Source: DASZUK01 sp963844575 (GTDB taxonomy: Bacteria > Actinomycetota > Acidimicrobiia > Acidimicrobiales > RAAP-2). From it: a DNA stretch of 64,000 nt. Each line of letters starts with the position of its first letter. Position 1 is the first letter of the stretch. The notes beneath the pieces are model-generated. The model was given only the letters and a program-made list of their open reading frames with translations. It was not told where the DNA came from and searched no databases. The position numbers and the translations under genes were made by a program. The stretch covers positions 3,596,001 through 3,660,000 of the forward strand of contig CAWJOU010000005.1 in NCBI GenBank assembly GCA_963844575.1. The letters run 5' to 3'. Of this stretch, positions 15,956-24,331 are shown piece by piece.

Positions 15956-17430
15956 GGCTGGTGGTGTAATACGCCGCCGGGGTCGCCGTCCAATGGGGCC
16001 AGGCCGACGATGGCCCAGGTCCCGACGATCCACCACCCGACGAGCGCCGGGAAGAACGTCGTGCGGTGGACCGAGGTGTCCAGCCAGAACGCGACGTCAC
16101 CGCCACCGGTGACGTACGCCGCCGCCACGATCACGATGCCAGCGGCCAGCGCGGCCCACGCCCAGCCGTCGTTGCCGACACCGGCGGCCCGGCGGGCCCG
16201 GCGGAGCAGCAGCCCCCCGACGACCGCCACCGGTAGCGCCAGCAGGAGCACGTGCAGGTGGGCCGCCATCGCGTCGGCGGTCTGGTGGGCCCGCGATAGG
16301 TCGTCGCCCTGCCGGGAGCCGGTGATCGTCACGTCGGCGACGCCGCCGAGCAGCTTGACGAGCACCGGCCACGCCGCCAGGGCCAGCACGCCAACGGTCC
16401 CGGCCAGGAGCGGTCGCCAGGGCAGGACCCCGGGCCGGGCCACCCAGCTCCCCCGGGCGCCCCGCAGCGCCATCAGTACGACGATGGCCATGGCGGTGAC
16501 GATCCCCTCGTCCTTGGTCAGGCCGGCCACCGCCAGCAGCAGCACGGCCGCGCCCAGGTCCCGGCCGCCGCCGGGGAGGACGAGCCCGAACCCGACCGCG
16601 CCGACCGCGGCTGACGCCCACAGCGGATCGGCGTACCCGTTGGTGGCGAACGGGCCGACGACGCCGGCCGCGGCCAGCACGAGCAACCCGGCCACGACGA
16701 CGCCGGCGGTGTACGCCACCGCCGGCCGGCGCCGGGCCGCGAGCCCACCGCGGGCATCGGACGCCAGCGCCGCGCCGACCCGGCGGCCCACCTCGACGGC
16801 CACCCAGGCCGCGGCGGCCAGCGCGCAGGCGTCGAGCAAGGCCACCATCACGACCCCGAGGCGGTAGCCGTGGTCGCCGGTGACGAGCCACGACACCGCC
16901 ACCGAGCCGCCGACCAGCGGTGGGTAGCTGGCGTGGGCGAACGGCATGGCCCGGCTGCGCAACGCCGCCAGGGCCACCTGGTGGCCGTCGACGAACCAGA
17001 CGCCGTGCAGCATCCAGATCGTGCGGGCGTCGAAGCCGACCGTCGGCGCCCGGAGCGCCACCAGCGACCATGCGGTGGCGGCGACGACGACCACCGCCCC
17101 GGCCACCCCCGCGGCTCGATGGCCGGCCGGCCGGCCGCCGGCACGACCATCGCCCGCCCCCCGTCGACGGCCGAGCGGGGACGCCGCCGGCCAGCGGTGC
17201 CAGACGGCCACCGTGCCGACGGCCGCGACCACGGCGAGGCCGACGAACCACCCGAGCAGCGGGCCGCCGATGGCCAGGCACCCAGCCGCCGAGGCGGCCG
17301 CCAGCACCGCCCCGGCCAGCGGCGCCGCCGGCACGGTCAGCCAACCCACGCCGACCAGGGTCGCCGCCGGGAGGGCGCCGGCCGCGGCCAGCACCACGAT
17401 CGCCACCACGGCACCCCCCGCCGTTCCCAT
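15952..17430 (-). CDS. Polytopic membrane protein, GT-C-like
   Basis: A 492-residue protein with about twelve hydrophobic segments. An acidic loop after an early membrane helix (GFDARTIWMLHGVWF), HASYPPLVGG and the GLTKDEG motif resemble GT-C fold lipid-linked glycosyltransferases such as the ArnT/PMT group. No clear signature proves a transferase. Its stop overlaps the hydratase start, so both are likely in one transcript, though their functions look unrelated. Confidence 0.6.
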   Translation of the reverse strand: MGTAGGAVVAIVVLAAAGALPAATLVGVGWLTVPAAPLAGAVLAAASAAGCLAIGGPLLGWFVGLAVVAAVGTVAVWHRWPAASPLGRRRGAGDGRAGGRPAGHRAAGVAGAVVVVAATAWSLVALRAPTVGFDARTIWMLHGVWFVDGHQVALAALRSRAMPFAHASYPPLVGGSVAVSWLVTGDHGYRLGVVMVALLDACALAAAAWVAVEVGRRVGAALASDARGGLAARRRPAVAYTAGVVVAGLLVLAAAGVVGPFATNGYADPLWASAAVGAVGFGLVLPGGGRDLGAAVLLLAVAGLTKDEGIVTAMAIVVLMALRGARGSWVARPGVLPWRPLLAGTVGVLALAAWPVLVKLLGGVADVTITGSRQGDDLSRAHQTADAMAAHLHVLLLALPVAVVGGLLLRRARRAAGVGNDGWAWAALAAGIVIVAAAYVTGGGDVAFWLDTSVHRTTFFPALVGWWIVGTWAIVGLAPLDGDPGGVLHHQP

Positions 17431-17453
17431 CGACGGCTACCGGGCCGGCCCGG

Positions 17454-17948
17454 TCACAGCGGCGTCATCGGCGGCGGCTCGTCACCGGGCAGCGAGCCGC
17501 CCGTCCCCACCCTGACCCGGCCGTCCGGGTACCGAGCGACCACCACCGAACCGAGGCACGCCCCGGTGCCGCGGCGCGGCGCCATGGACAACACGGCGAC
17601 CGCCCGTCGCTGGTCGTCGGTCATCACCGCCCAGGGCGCCACCGCCTTGGCCAGGGTGGCCCAGTTCCCCGGGTTGGCCGTCGACACCGCCACGACCTGC
17701 CCGGGGCCGACGAGGCTGTGCACCTGGGCAGCCAGACAGTCGTAGTACGCCACGTCCAGCTGGCCCAGCGCGACCTGCTGGTCGTCGGCCTGGGCCCCGG
17801 CCGAGCGGGCACCGTGCACCGCCCCGACCGCCAGTCCGGCCGCGGCCACCAGTCCGAGCGCCAACCCGGCGAGTCGCCCGGCGACGCGACGTACCCGGCG
17901 CGGGGGCGGGGGCGGGTCGGGAAGGTCCGCGGTCGGACCGTCGGTCAT
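17454..17948 (-). CDS. Hypothetical single-pass membrane protein
   Basis: A 164-residue protein with a Pro-rich cytoplasmic N-terminus (DLPDPPPPPRRVRR), one membrane segment near residues 26-46 and a small extracytoplasmic domain. Two Cys (YYDCLAA, TGACLGS) could form a disulfide. I recognise no family. It overlaps the gene before it by 4 bp and is followed after 23 bp by the GT-C-like membrane gene, so it is part of the same leftward operon. Confidence 0.65.
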   Translation of the reverse strand: MTDGPTADLPDPPPPPRRVRRVAGRLAGLALGLVAAAGLAVGAVHGARSAGAQADDQQVALGQLDVAYYDCLAAQVHSLVGPGQVVAVSTANPGNWATLAKAVAPWAVMTDDQRRAVAVLSMAPRRGTGACLGSVVVARYPDGRVRVGTGGSLPGDEPPPMTPL

Positions 17949-18376
17949 TCCGCCGGCGGGCGGGGACGGGTGGTGAACGCCAACGACGCCCCCGGCAGGG
18001 ACTCGCCGTCGATCACCAACCGCCAGGCGAACCGGGTCCCCGGTTCGAGCGGGATCGGCCCGAGGTTCACCGCCAGCGCGACGTCGATCGGCGAGCCCTC
18101 CGGGATGCCCGCCGGATGCGTCACCGTGAACTCGCCCCGGACCTCGACGGGCTGGGAGCCGTTCGGCGTGTCGACGAGCACCGGCCCGCCGTCGGCGTCC
18201 TCCAAGAACAGCTCCCAGTGGTGCGCCGCTTCGGCTTCGTGCCAGTCGACGTCGATCTTGAGGGCCACCGCGGACGGCACCGGGTCCGGTCCCGTCATCG
18301 ACCAGCCGCCACCGAGGATGTACAGCTTGCCGTCCGCCACCTGCGCGGCGTCACACAACAACATCGTCACGTTCAT
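17945..18376 (-). CDS. Conserved hypothetical protein (DUF6941-like)
   Basis: A 143-residue soluble protein beginning MNVTMLLCDAAQVADGKLYI, with a following LGGGWS motif. This start is characteristic of a widely conserved actinobacterial family of unknown function; the DUF number is from memory. The rest is predicted beta-sheet (HHWELFLEDADGGPVLVD). It heads a leftward operon of five overlapping or close genes ending in mutY. A TATAGC hexamer 9 nt before the ATG suggests a leaderless start. Confidence 0.7.
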   Translation of the reverse strand: MNVTMLLCDAAQVADGKLYILGGGWSMTGPDPVPSAVALKIDVDWHEAEAAHHWELFLEDADGGPVLVDTPNGSQPVEVRGEFTVTHPAGIPEGSPIDVALAVNLGPIPLEPGTRFAWRLVIDGESLPGASLAFTTRPRPPAE

Positions 18377-18426
18377 TCGGCTGAGGCTATAGGGAGCGGA
18401 GGAGCGGTCGTGAAAGACTGGTCGAC

Positions 18427-19104
18427 GTGTCGACGACCCCCCTCACCGGCCTGCGCGACGACGTCTACCGCCGCCCACTGGCCACCGCGCTCGAACGCCT
18501 TGGCCTCGGTCCCGGTTGGCGCTGCGTCGACGTCGGCGCCGGCGGCGGCGACGTCTCCGTCGCCCTCGCCGAGGTCGTCGGCCACACTGGCCGGATCTAC
18601 GCGGTCGACAGCGATCCCCTGACCCGCGACGAGGTCGCCCGCGCCGCGGCCGCCCACAGCCAGGTGCTCGCCATCACCCAGGCCGCCGAGGACCTGCGGC
18701 TGCCCGAACCGGTCGACCTGGCGTTCTGCCGGTTCCTGCTGCTGCACGTCCTCGACCCGTCGGTCGTCGTCGCCCGGATGGCCGGCAGCGTCGAAGCCGG
18801 TGGCTGGGTCGTCGTGCAGGAGCCGATCACCTCCGCCGGCCGCGTCGACGGGATGCCGTTGTCGATGCCCGGCGCCCGCCATCCTGATGTCGGCGCCCTC
18901 GTCCCGGCGCTCCTCCGGGACGCCGGGCTCGACATCGTCGACGCCTGGGCCGAGGCGCCGGCCGGAGTCGGCCCGGGGCCGGTCGCCGACTACCTGACGT
19001 CGCTCACCGACGTCGACCCCGGCGACGACTCGGTCGTCCTGCCGCCGCTCGTCACCGTGTTGGGCCGGAAACCCCGGTCGGGACAGGAAAAGGGCGCCGA
19101 CTAG
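18427..19104 (+). CDS. SAM-dependent methyltransferase
   Basis: A 225-residue class I methyltransferase. Motif I is CVDVGAGGGDVS, the acidic end of strand 2 is IYAVDSDP, and motif IV lies in PVDLAFCRFLLLHVL. The start is a GTG at 18427 without a clear ribosome binding site. Substrate unknown. It precedes the acyl-CoA dehydrogenase gene by 9 bp and may be cotranscribed with it. Confidence 0.85.
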   Translation: MSTTPLTGLRDDVYRRPLATALERLGLGPGWRCVDVGAGGGDVSVALAEVVGHTGRIYAVDSDPLTRDEVARAAAAHSQVLAITQAAEDLRLPEPVDLAFCRFLLLHVLDPSVVVARMAGSVEAGGWVVVQEPITSAGRVDGMPLSMPGARHPDVGALVPALLRDAGLDIVDAWAEAPAGVGPGPVADYLTSLTDVDPGDDSVVLPPLVTVLGRKPRSGQEKGAD

Positions 19105-19113
19105 GGTCCGGGC

Positions 19114-20766
19114 ATGGCCGAGCCGACCGCTCCCGACCTGCCCGTTCCGGATCTGCCGGTCCCGGACCTGGCAGCGGCGGCGGCCGCGGTGAGCCTGGCC
19201 GAACAGGTCGTCAGCGACGCGACCCGCCACCTGGCGGCCAACGGCGGGATCGACGCCAACCAGGTCGTCGCTTATGACCTGGCCCACGCGGCCGCGGCGA
19301 CGGCCACGGCCCGGGCGACGCTCGAGTACGGCGCCCGCGGCGACGTCGAGGCCAGGATCGCCGGCGCGTTCGTCGCCGACGTCGTCGCCGACCTCGTGAG
19401 CCGACTCGTCGGCCGGGAACCACAGTGGGGGGTCGACGCCGCCACGCTCGCCCCGGCCGATCCGTTCGTGAACGCGCAGCGCGACCCGGCCGTGCTGGCT
19501 GCCCTGTGCGGCGAGACCGGCCCGCGGCACCTGAGCGACGACTTCGAGCTGGCCCGCGAGACGTTCCACCGGTTCGCCGAGAACGAGGTCCGGCCGCGGG
19601 CCGAGCACGTCCACCGGACGAACGGCGACATCCCCGAGGAGCTGATCGCCGGCCTGGCCGAGCTCGGCGGCTTCGGCCTGTCCGTGCCGGAGGAGTACGG
19701 CGGCTTCGCCACCGGCGACGAGAGCGACTACCTCGGCATGGTCGTCGCCACCGAGGAGCTCAGCTGGGGATCGCTCGGCATCGGCGGCTCGCTCATCACT
19801 CGGCCAGAGATCCTCACCCGGGCGCTGCTTCACGGCGGGACCGAAACGCAGAAGCTCGAGTGGTTGCCCAAGCTGGCCAGCGGCGAGCGGCTCGCGGCGG
19901 TGGCCGTCACCGAGCCGGACTACGGCTCCGACGTCGCCAACATCGTGACGTCGGCCACCCCCACCGACGGCGGCTGGCTGATCAACGGGGTCAAGACCTG
20001 GTGCACGTTCGCCGCCCGGGCGGACGTGCTCATGCTGCTCGCCCGCACCGACCCCGACCGAGCGAAGGCCCACCGCGGCATCTCGATGTTCGTCGTCGAG
20101 AAGGACCGGGCCGACGGCCACGGCTTCGTCCTGACCCAGCCCGCCGGGGGCGGCGCGGCCGGCGGTGGGGCGGCCGGCGGGGGCCAGCTCGAAGGCCGGC
20201 CGATCGACACGGTCGGCTACCGCGGCATGCACTCCTACGAGCTCGCCTTCGAGGACTGGTTCGTCCCCGACGCCAACCTCGTCGGTGCCGACGCCGGGCT
20301 CGGCCGGGGCTTCTACCTGCAGATGCAGGGATTCGAGAACGGCCGGCTACAGACCGCGGCACGGGCCCTCGGGCTCATGCAGGCCGCCTACGAGGCCGCC
20401 TACGACTACGCCGTCAACCGGAAGGTCTTCGGGGCGCCGATCGTCGAGTACCAGCTCACCCGGGCCAAGCTGGCCCGCATGGCCGTCGTCATCCAGGCCA
20501 CCCGCCAGTTCTCGTACCAGGTCGCCCGGATGATGGCCCAGGGCGAGGGCGCGCTCGAAGCCTCGATGATCAAGGCGTACGTCTGCCGGGCCGCCGAGTG
20601 GGTCACCCGGGAAGCCATGCAGATCCACGGCGGTATGGGTTACGCCGAGGAATTCCCGGTGAGCCGCTACTTCGTCGACGCCCGGGTCCTGTCGATCTTC
20701 GAAGGCGCGGACGAGACGCTGGCCCTCAAGGTCATCGCCCGCCGGCTGATCGAACAGGTGGGGTAG
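19114..20766 (+). CDS. mcd: Probable (2S)-methylsuccinyl-CoA dehydrogenase
   Basis: A 550-residue acyl-CoA dehydrogenase with an N-terminal extension of about 170 residues, the length of methylsuccinyl-CoA dehydrogenase rather than ordinary 380-residue enzymes. Typical stretches for that subgroup are INGVKTWCTFAARADVLMLL, EGRPIDTVGYRGMHSYE and MQIHGGMGYAEEFPVSRYF. The enzyme oxidises methylsuccinyl-CoA to mesaconyl-CoA with FAD in the ethylmalonyl-CoA pathway. The N-terminus has a short 15-bp repeat (DLPVPDLPVPDL), and a Gly/Ala run (GGGAAGGGAAGGG) enlarges a surface loop. It ends exactly where the convergent lyase gene ends. Confidence 0.83.
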   Translation: MAEPTAPDLPVPDLPVPDLAAAAAAVSLAEQVVSDATRHLAANGGIDANQVVAYDLAHAAAATATARATLEYGARGDVEARIAGAFVADVVADLVSRLVGREPQWGVDAATLAPADPFVNAQRDPAVLAALCGETGPRHLSDDFELARETFHRFAENEVRPRAEHVHRTNGDIPEELIAGLAELGGFGLSVPEEYGGFATGDESDYLGMVVATEELSWGSLGIGGSLITRPEILTRALLHGGTETQKLEWLPKLASGERLAAVAVTEPDYGSDVANIVTSATPTDGGWLINGVKTWCTFAARADVLMLLARTDPDRAKAHRGISMFVVEKDRADGHGFVLTQPAGGGAAGGGAAGGGQLEGRPIDTVGYRGMHSYELAFEDWFVPDANLVGADAGLGRGFYLQMQGFENGRLQTAARALGLMQAAYEAAYDYAVNRKVFGAPIVEYQLTRAKLARMAVVIQATRQFSYQVARMMAQGEGALEASMIKAYVCRAAEWVTREAMQIHGGMGYAEEFPVSRYFVDARVLSIFEGADETLALKVIARRLIEQVG

Positions 20767-21711
20767 CTACGCCTTCGCCGGCGAGCGGGAGAGGCCGGCC
20801 CGTTCGCCCCGGCTGACGAACTTGGTCGCCATCTTCCGGCTCGCCTCGTCGATCATCTCGTCGCCGAACATGACCGCGCCCTGGCGGTCGTCCTCAGTGG
20901 CCTTCCGGTACGCGTCGAGGATGTCCCACGCCTTGTCGAACTGCTCCTGGGTCGGCGAGTACACCTCGTTCAAGATGGCCGCCTGGTCCGGGGTGAGCGC
21001 CCACTTGCCGTCATAGCCGAGCATCCGGGTGCGCCGGGCGAAGTCCCGCAGACCGTCGCCGTCGCGGACGTACAGGTACGGCCCGTCGATCACCTGGAGC
21101 CCGTTGGCCCGCCCGGCCATCAGGATCTTGGAGAAGACGTAGTGGAAGTGGTCGCCGGGGTACTCCGGGATCTGCACGCCGCCGGTGAGCACCGGCATCT
21201 CCATCGATGCCGCGAAGTCGGCCGGCCCGAAGATGATCGTCTCCAGCCGGGGCGACGCCGCGCAGATCTCCTCGACGTTGATCAGCCCCCGCGTCGTCTC
21301 GATCTGCGCCTCGATGCCGACGTGGCCGACCGGCAGGCCACAGTTCTTCTCGACCTGGGTCAGCAGCAGGTCGAGCGCCACGACCTCCGCGGCCGACTGG
21401 ACCTTGGGCAGCATGACCTCGTCGAGCCGCTCGCCGGCGTTCCCGACGACGTCGATCACGTCGCCGTACGTCCACTCGGTGTCCCATGCGTTGACACGGA
21501 CGCAGAGCACCCGGTCGTCCCAGTCGAGGTTCTTGACCGCGTCGACCACCTTGGCCCGCGCCGCCACCTTCTCCAGCGGGGCCACCGAGTCCTCGAGGTC
21601 CAAGAACGTCATGTCCGCGGTCACCGTCGGCGCCTTGGCCAGAAACTTCTCGGTCGCCCCCGGCGTCGACAGGCAGGAGCGACGGGGCAGGTCACGAGAG
21701 CGTGCGGACAT
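20767..21711 (-). CDS. HpcH/HpaI (CitE-like) lyase, probable malyl-CoA/beta-methylmalyl-CoA lyase
   Basis: A 314-residue TIM-barrel lyase of the CitE/Mcl family. Motifs include CLSTPGATEKFL, LDLEDSVAP with metal-binding acidic residues, VRVNAWDT, MLPKVQSA, EAQIETTRGLINVEEI and FGPADFAASM. Length matches the L-malyl-CoA/beta-methylmalyl-CoA lyase (about 318 residues), which splits beta-methylmalyl-CoA to glyoxylate and propionyl-CoA. ATG at 21711 is the natural start; longer reading upstream lacks family sequence. Its place facing mcd supports the ethylmalonyl-CoA pathway. Confidence 0.8.
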   Translation of the reverse strand: MSARSRDLPRRSCLSTPGATEKFLAKAPTVTADMTFLDLEDSVAPLEKVAARAKVVDAVKNLDWDDRVLCVRVNAWDTEWTYGDVIDVVGNAGERLDEVMLPKVQSAAEVVALDLLLTQVEKNCGLPVGHVGIEAQIETTRGLINVEEICAASPRLETIIFGPADFAASMEMPVLTGGVQIPEYPGDHFHYVFSKILMAGRANGLQVIDGPYLYVRDGDGLRDFARRTRMLGYDGKWALTPDQAAILNEVYSPTQEQFDKAWDILDAYRKATEDDRQGAVMFGDEMIDEASRKMATKFVSRGERAGLSRSPAKA

Positions 21712-22011
21712 GCGCCGATGGTAACTCGACCGGCCGAACCGGGGCTCCGCCCACCCGACCCCGGGTAACGCGGGCGGCGAATTCGGTGACATCGGCGCGT
21801 CGAGCGACGACAAGGGGGGATGACCGCTGGCCGGGCGCGACGGGTGTTCACTGTTCGCCAACGACCGGGACGGTCCGCCCCGATAAAGTCGCACACCCCG
21901 GAAGAGATCACCTTTAGCAGGGAATTCGCACCTTCAGTAGGACGAGATCCGCGCCAAAGGAGGGGGGATGGTTGCATCGCCCGCGGCGATCAGATAAAAC
22001 TGTCCGGCATT
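21712..22011. other. 300-bp intergenic region before the NlpC/P60 gene
   Basis: No recognised gene. It should hold the promoters of the leftward lyase and the rightward hydrolase. The only coding signal is a nine-codon frame at 21968-21997 behind a strong ribosome binding site. GATAAAGT near 21881-21888 could be part of a promoter. I could not match it to a known riboswitch. Confidence 0.4.
21968..21997 (+). CDS. Possible 9-residue leader ORF before the NlpC/P60 gene
   Basis: ATG GTT GCA TCG CCC GCG GCG ATC AGA TAA (MVASPAAIR) follows AAAGGAGGGGGG, a far better ribosome binding site than that of the hydrolase gene, whose GTG lies 14 bp after this stop. Reinitiation from this small frame may drive the hydrolase. 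An alternative is that the hydrolase start is misjudged. Confidence 0.35.
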   Translation: MVASPAAIR

Positions 22012-23223
22012 GTGACAGACGTAGAGCGGCCCGACAGCCACTCGACGCCGCGGTCAGGTCGGAGTTCTCGGCTGCTCCGACGGGTGTCGTTGCCTATAGC
22101 GAGCGTGGCCATCGCCTCGTCTTGCTGTCTACTCCCTCTGGCCCGTACGGCCGCCGCGGACACACTCTCGGCCGAGAAGGCCAAGGCGGCCCAGATCCAG
22201 CAACAGATCCAGTCGACCGGCCAGCAGATCGACGCCCTCGACCAGCAGTACGAGGGCGCGCAGGCCAAGAAGAGCTCCCTGGACCAGCAGATCTCGACCA
22301 CCAAGGCCAAGATCACCCAGACGCAGTCGACGATCGCCGGCGACCGGACAACGCTGAAGAAAGCGGCCGTGAACGCCTACGTCAGCAACGGCGCCGCCGC
22401 CTCCGAGAACCCGCTCTTCTCCGGCAACGAGTCGTCGGTCGCCGCGGCCCGTGAGTACGACGACGTCGCCGAAGGCAACCTCGGCACCGCGGTCGCCAAC
22501 CTCAACACCGCCCAGAACCAGCTCGACGCCCAAAAGGCCGTCCTCACGACACAGGACAACCAAGCCGCCCAGGCCGTTAGCACCGCCCAGTCCGCCTACA
22601 GCCAGGCCCAGAGTCTCCAGACCCAGCAGCAGGCCACGCTGGGCCAGGTCAACGCCACCATCGCCACACTGATCCAGAAGCAGCAGGCCGCCGCGGCCGC
22701 GGCGGCCGAGGCCGCCGCCCAACAGAAACTGACCCAGGCGGCCAACCAGGCCAAGGCCCAGCAGGCCGCCCAGACCGCCGCGGCCAGCAGCGGCACCGCG
22801 GCCAGCAGCGGCGGGGGGAGCACCGTCAAAACCGTCGTCGACCCGCCGCCCCCGCCGTCGTCGGGTGGTGCCGGGGCGGCGGCCGTCGCCGCGGCCGAGT
22901 CCCAGATCGGCGTGCCGTACGTGTGGGGCGCGGAGTCGCCCGGGTCCGGGTTCGACTGCTCCGGGCTGACCGCCTGGGCCTGGGGTCAGGCCGGCGTCAG
23001 CCTGCCGCACTACTCCGGCGCTCAGATGGCCGACAGCACGCCGGTACCGCTCTCCGATCTCCAGCCCGGCGACCTCCTCTTCTACGGCCCGGGTGGGGCG
23101 ACACACGTCGCCATGTACGTCGGCGGCGGCTCGATGATCGAGGCGCCGTACACCGGGGCGAGCGTCTGGATCACCGGCCTGCGCACCGGCACAGGCCGCT
23201 TCGCCGGCGCCGGCCGGCCGTAG
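22012..23223 (+). CDS. NlpC/P60 peptidoglycan hydrolase with coiled-coil N-terminus
   Basis: A secreted 403-residue endopeptidase of the CwlO/RipA type that cuts peptide stems in peptidoglycan. A signal segment (VSLPIASVAIASSCCLLPLA) leads into about 230 residues of Gln/Ala-rich coiled coil (AAQIQQQIQSTGQQIDALDQ), a Pro/Ser linker, and the C-terminal NlpC/P60 domain with catalytic Cys in GFDCSGLTAWAW and His in THVAMYVG. The start is uncertain: GTG at 22012 gives a normal signal peptide but has no ribosome binding site; the frame is open to an ATG at 21820. Confidence 0.9.
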   Translation: MTDVERPDSHSTPRSGRSSRLLRRVSLPIASVAIASSCCLLPLARTAAADTLSAEKAKAAQIQQQIQSTGQQIDALDQQYEGAQAKKSSLDQQISTTKAKITQTQSTIAGDRTTLKKAAVNAYVSNGAAASENPLFSGNESSVAAAREYDDVAEGNLGTAVANLNTAQNQLDAQKAVLTTQDNQAAQAVSTAQSAYSQAQSLQTQQQATLGQVNATIATLIQKQQAAAAAAAEAAAQQKLTQAANQAKAQQAAQTAAASSGTAASSGGGSTVKTVVDPPPPPSSGGAGAAAVAAAESQIGVPYVWGAESPGSGFDCSGLTAWAWGQAGVSLPHYSGAQMADSTPVPLSDLQPGDLLFYGPGGATHVAMYVGGGSMIEAPYTGASVWITGLRTGTGRFAGAGRP

Positions 23224-23319
23224 GCGCTCCCACTCCCCCCTCCGCTCCCCCTCCCCGCCATCACCCGGAGGAGGCGCCGCCCAGCCCCGGCGCCGCGCCG
23301 GCCATACTGGTCGGGACCC

Positions 23320-24213
23320 ATGCAGCCCATCCCGGTCGCCTTCCACATCGGCCCGCTCGAGGTCCATACCTACGGGATCGGGCTCGCGATCACGTTCTGG
23401 TTCGCCTACCGGTACTTCGAGGCCCGGCTGAAGAAGAACGGCTACCGGACGGACTGGCTGGTCGGCATGTTCCTTTGGGTCATCGTCGCCGCCGTCGTCG
23501 GTGCCCGGGTCTTCCACGTCCTCTCGAACCTCGCCTACTACCGGGCCAACCCGGGCGACGTGTTCGCCATCTGGCACGGCGGGCTGTCGTCGTTCGGCGG
23601 GATCATCTTCGCCGTGCCGGTCGGTGTCCTCATCTCCCGCCGGCGCTGCCCGGAGCTGTCGACCGCCCGGGCCCTCGACCTCGTCGCCCCGGTCCTGATG
23701 GCCGCCTGGGCGATGGGCCGGCTGCTCGGACCCCAGCTGATGGTGGCCGGCGGCGGCCACCCGACCCACCAATGGTTCGGCATGTACTACGCCGGCCAGG
23801 CCGGCCGGCGGCTGCCGGTGCCGATCTTCCAGGCCCTCGAGGACTTCACCGTCTTCCTCGTCCTGCTCTACGTCGAGCGCCGTGCCAACCGGTGGCCCGA
23901 CGGCACCCCCCGGCGGGGCTACCCGCCCGGGGCGGTGCTCGGCGTCGGGATGATCCTGTGGGGCATCGAGCGGACGATCGACGAGCACCTCTGGCTCGGC
24001 GAGGACGGCCACCTCGGCTCGCTGCTCGTCCAGATCGCCGGGGTGGCGCTGGCCGTCGGCGGCGTCGCCCTGCTGGTCGTCACCCGATCACGCTGGCGGG
24101 CCTGGGTGGCGGCCGGCGCACCACCTGATGGACGACCGGGCGGGCATCCGGCAGCCGAGGGCGTCGATCCCGAGCCGGCACCGAGCCCGGGGGCCGGCGC
24201 CAGCCTCACGTGA
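23320..24213 (+). CDS. Divergent prolipoprotein diacylglyceryl transferase (Lgt) family protein
   Basis: A 297-residue multispanning membrane protein of the Lgt family, which moves diacylglycerol from phosphatidylglycerol to the lipobox Cys of prelipoproteins. The front half fits (LEVHTYGIGLA, GARVFHVLSN, IWHGGLSSFGGI). The Lgt signature, normally GRxGNFxNxExxG, reads here MGRLLGPQLMVAGG: Arg is kept but Asn and Glu are lost. It may therefore be a paralog with changed or lost activity. The C-terminal 35 residues are a hydrophilic Pro/Gly tail. Another true lgt may exist elsewhere in the genome. Confidence 0.75.
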   Translation: MQPIPVAFHIGPLEVHTYGIGLAITFWFAYRYFEARLKKNGYRTDWLVGMFLWVIVAAVVGARVFHVLSNLAYYRANPGDVFAIWHGGLSSFGGIIFAVPVGVLISRRRCPELSTARALDLVAPVLMAAWAMGRLLGPQLMVAGGGHPTHQWFGMYYAGQAGRRLPVPIFQALEDFTVFLVLLYVERRANRWPDGTPRRGYPPGAVLGVGMILWGIERTIDEHLWLGEDGHLGSLLVQIAGVALAVGGVALLVVTRSRWRAWVAAGAPPDGRPGGHPAAEGVDPEPAPSPGAGASLT

Positions 24214-24285
24214 CCCGACGCGGCGCCTTCCCGACACGCGGCGAGGGCAGTCACTGGCAGGCGGCGAAGGCCGCTATCGGCACGG

Positions 24286-24323
24286 CGCGCCCAGGACGGC
24301 CCCCCGCACCCGTCCCGGGCGCG
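24286..24323. terminator. GC-rich hairpin between convergent genes
   Basis: CGCGCCCAGGACGG and CCGTCCCGGGCGCG form a 14-bp stem with one A/C or G-U position and a 10-nt loop, between the stop of the Lgt-like gene and the stop of the leftward SDR gene. No U-tract follows on either strand. It could end both transcripts. Confidence 0.55.
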
Positions 24324-24331
24324 GCCCGATA

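Noticed and set aside
21840..22011. Cyclic-di-AMP (ydaO-type) riboswitch upstream of the NlpC/P60 gene
   Set aside because: Cell-wall hydrolase genes of actinobacteria often have one, but the conserved core sequences were not found here. A covariance-model search would be decisive.
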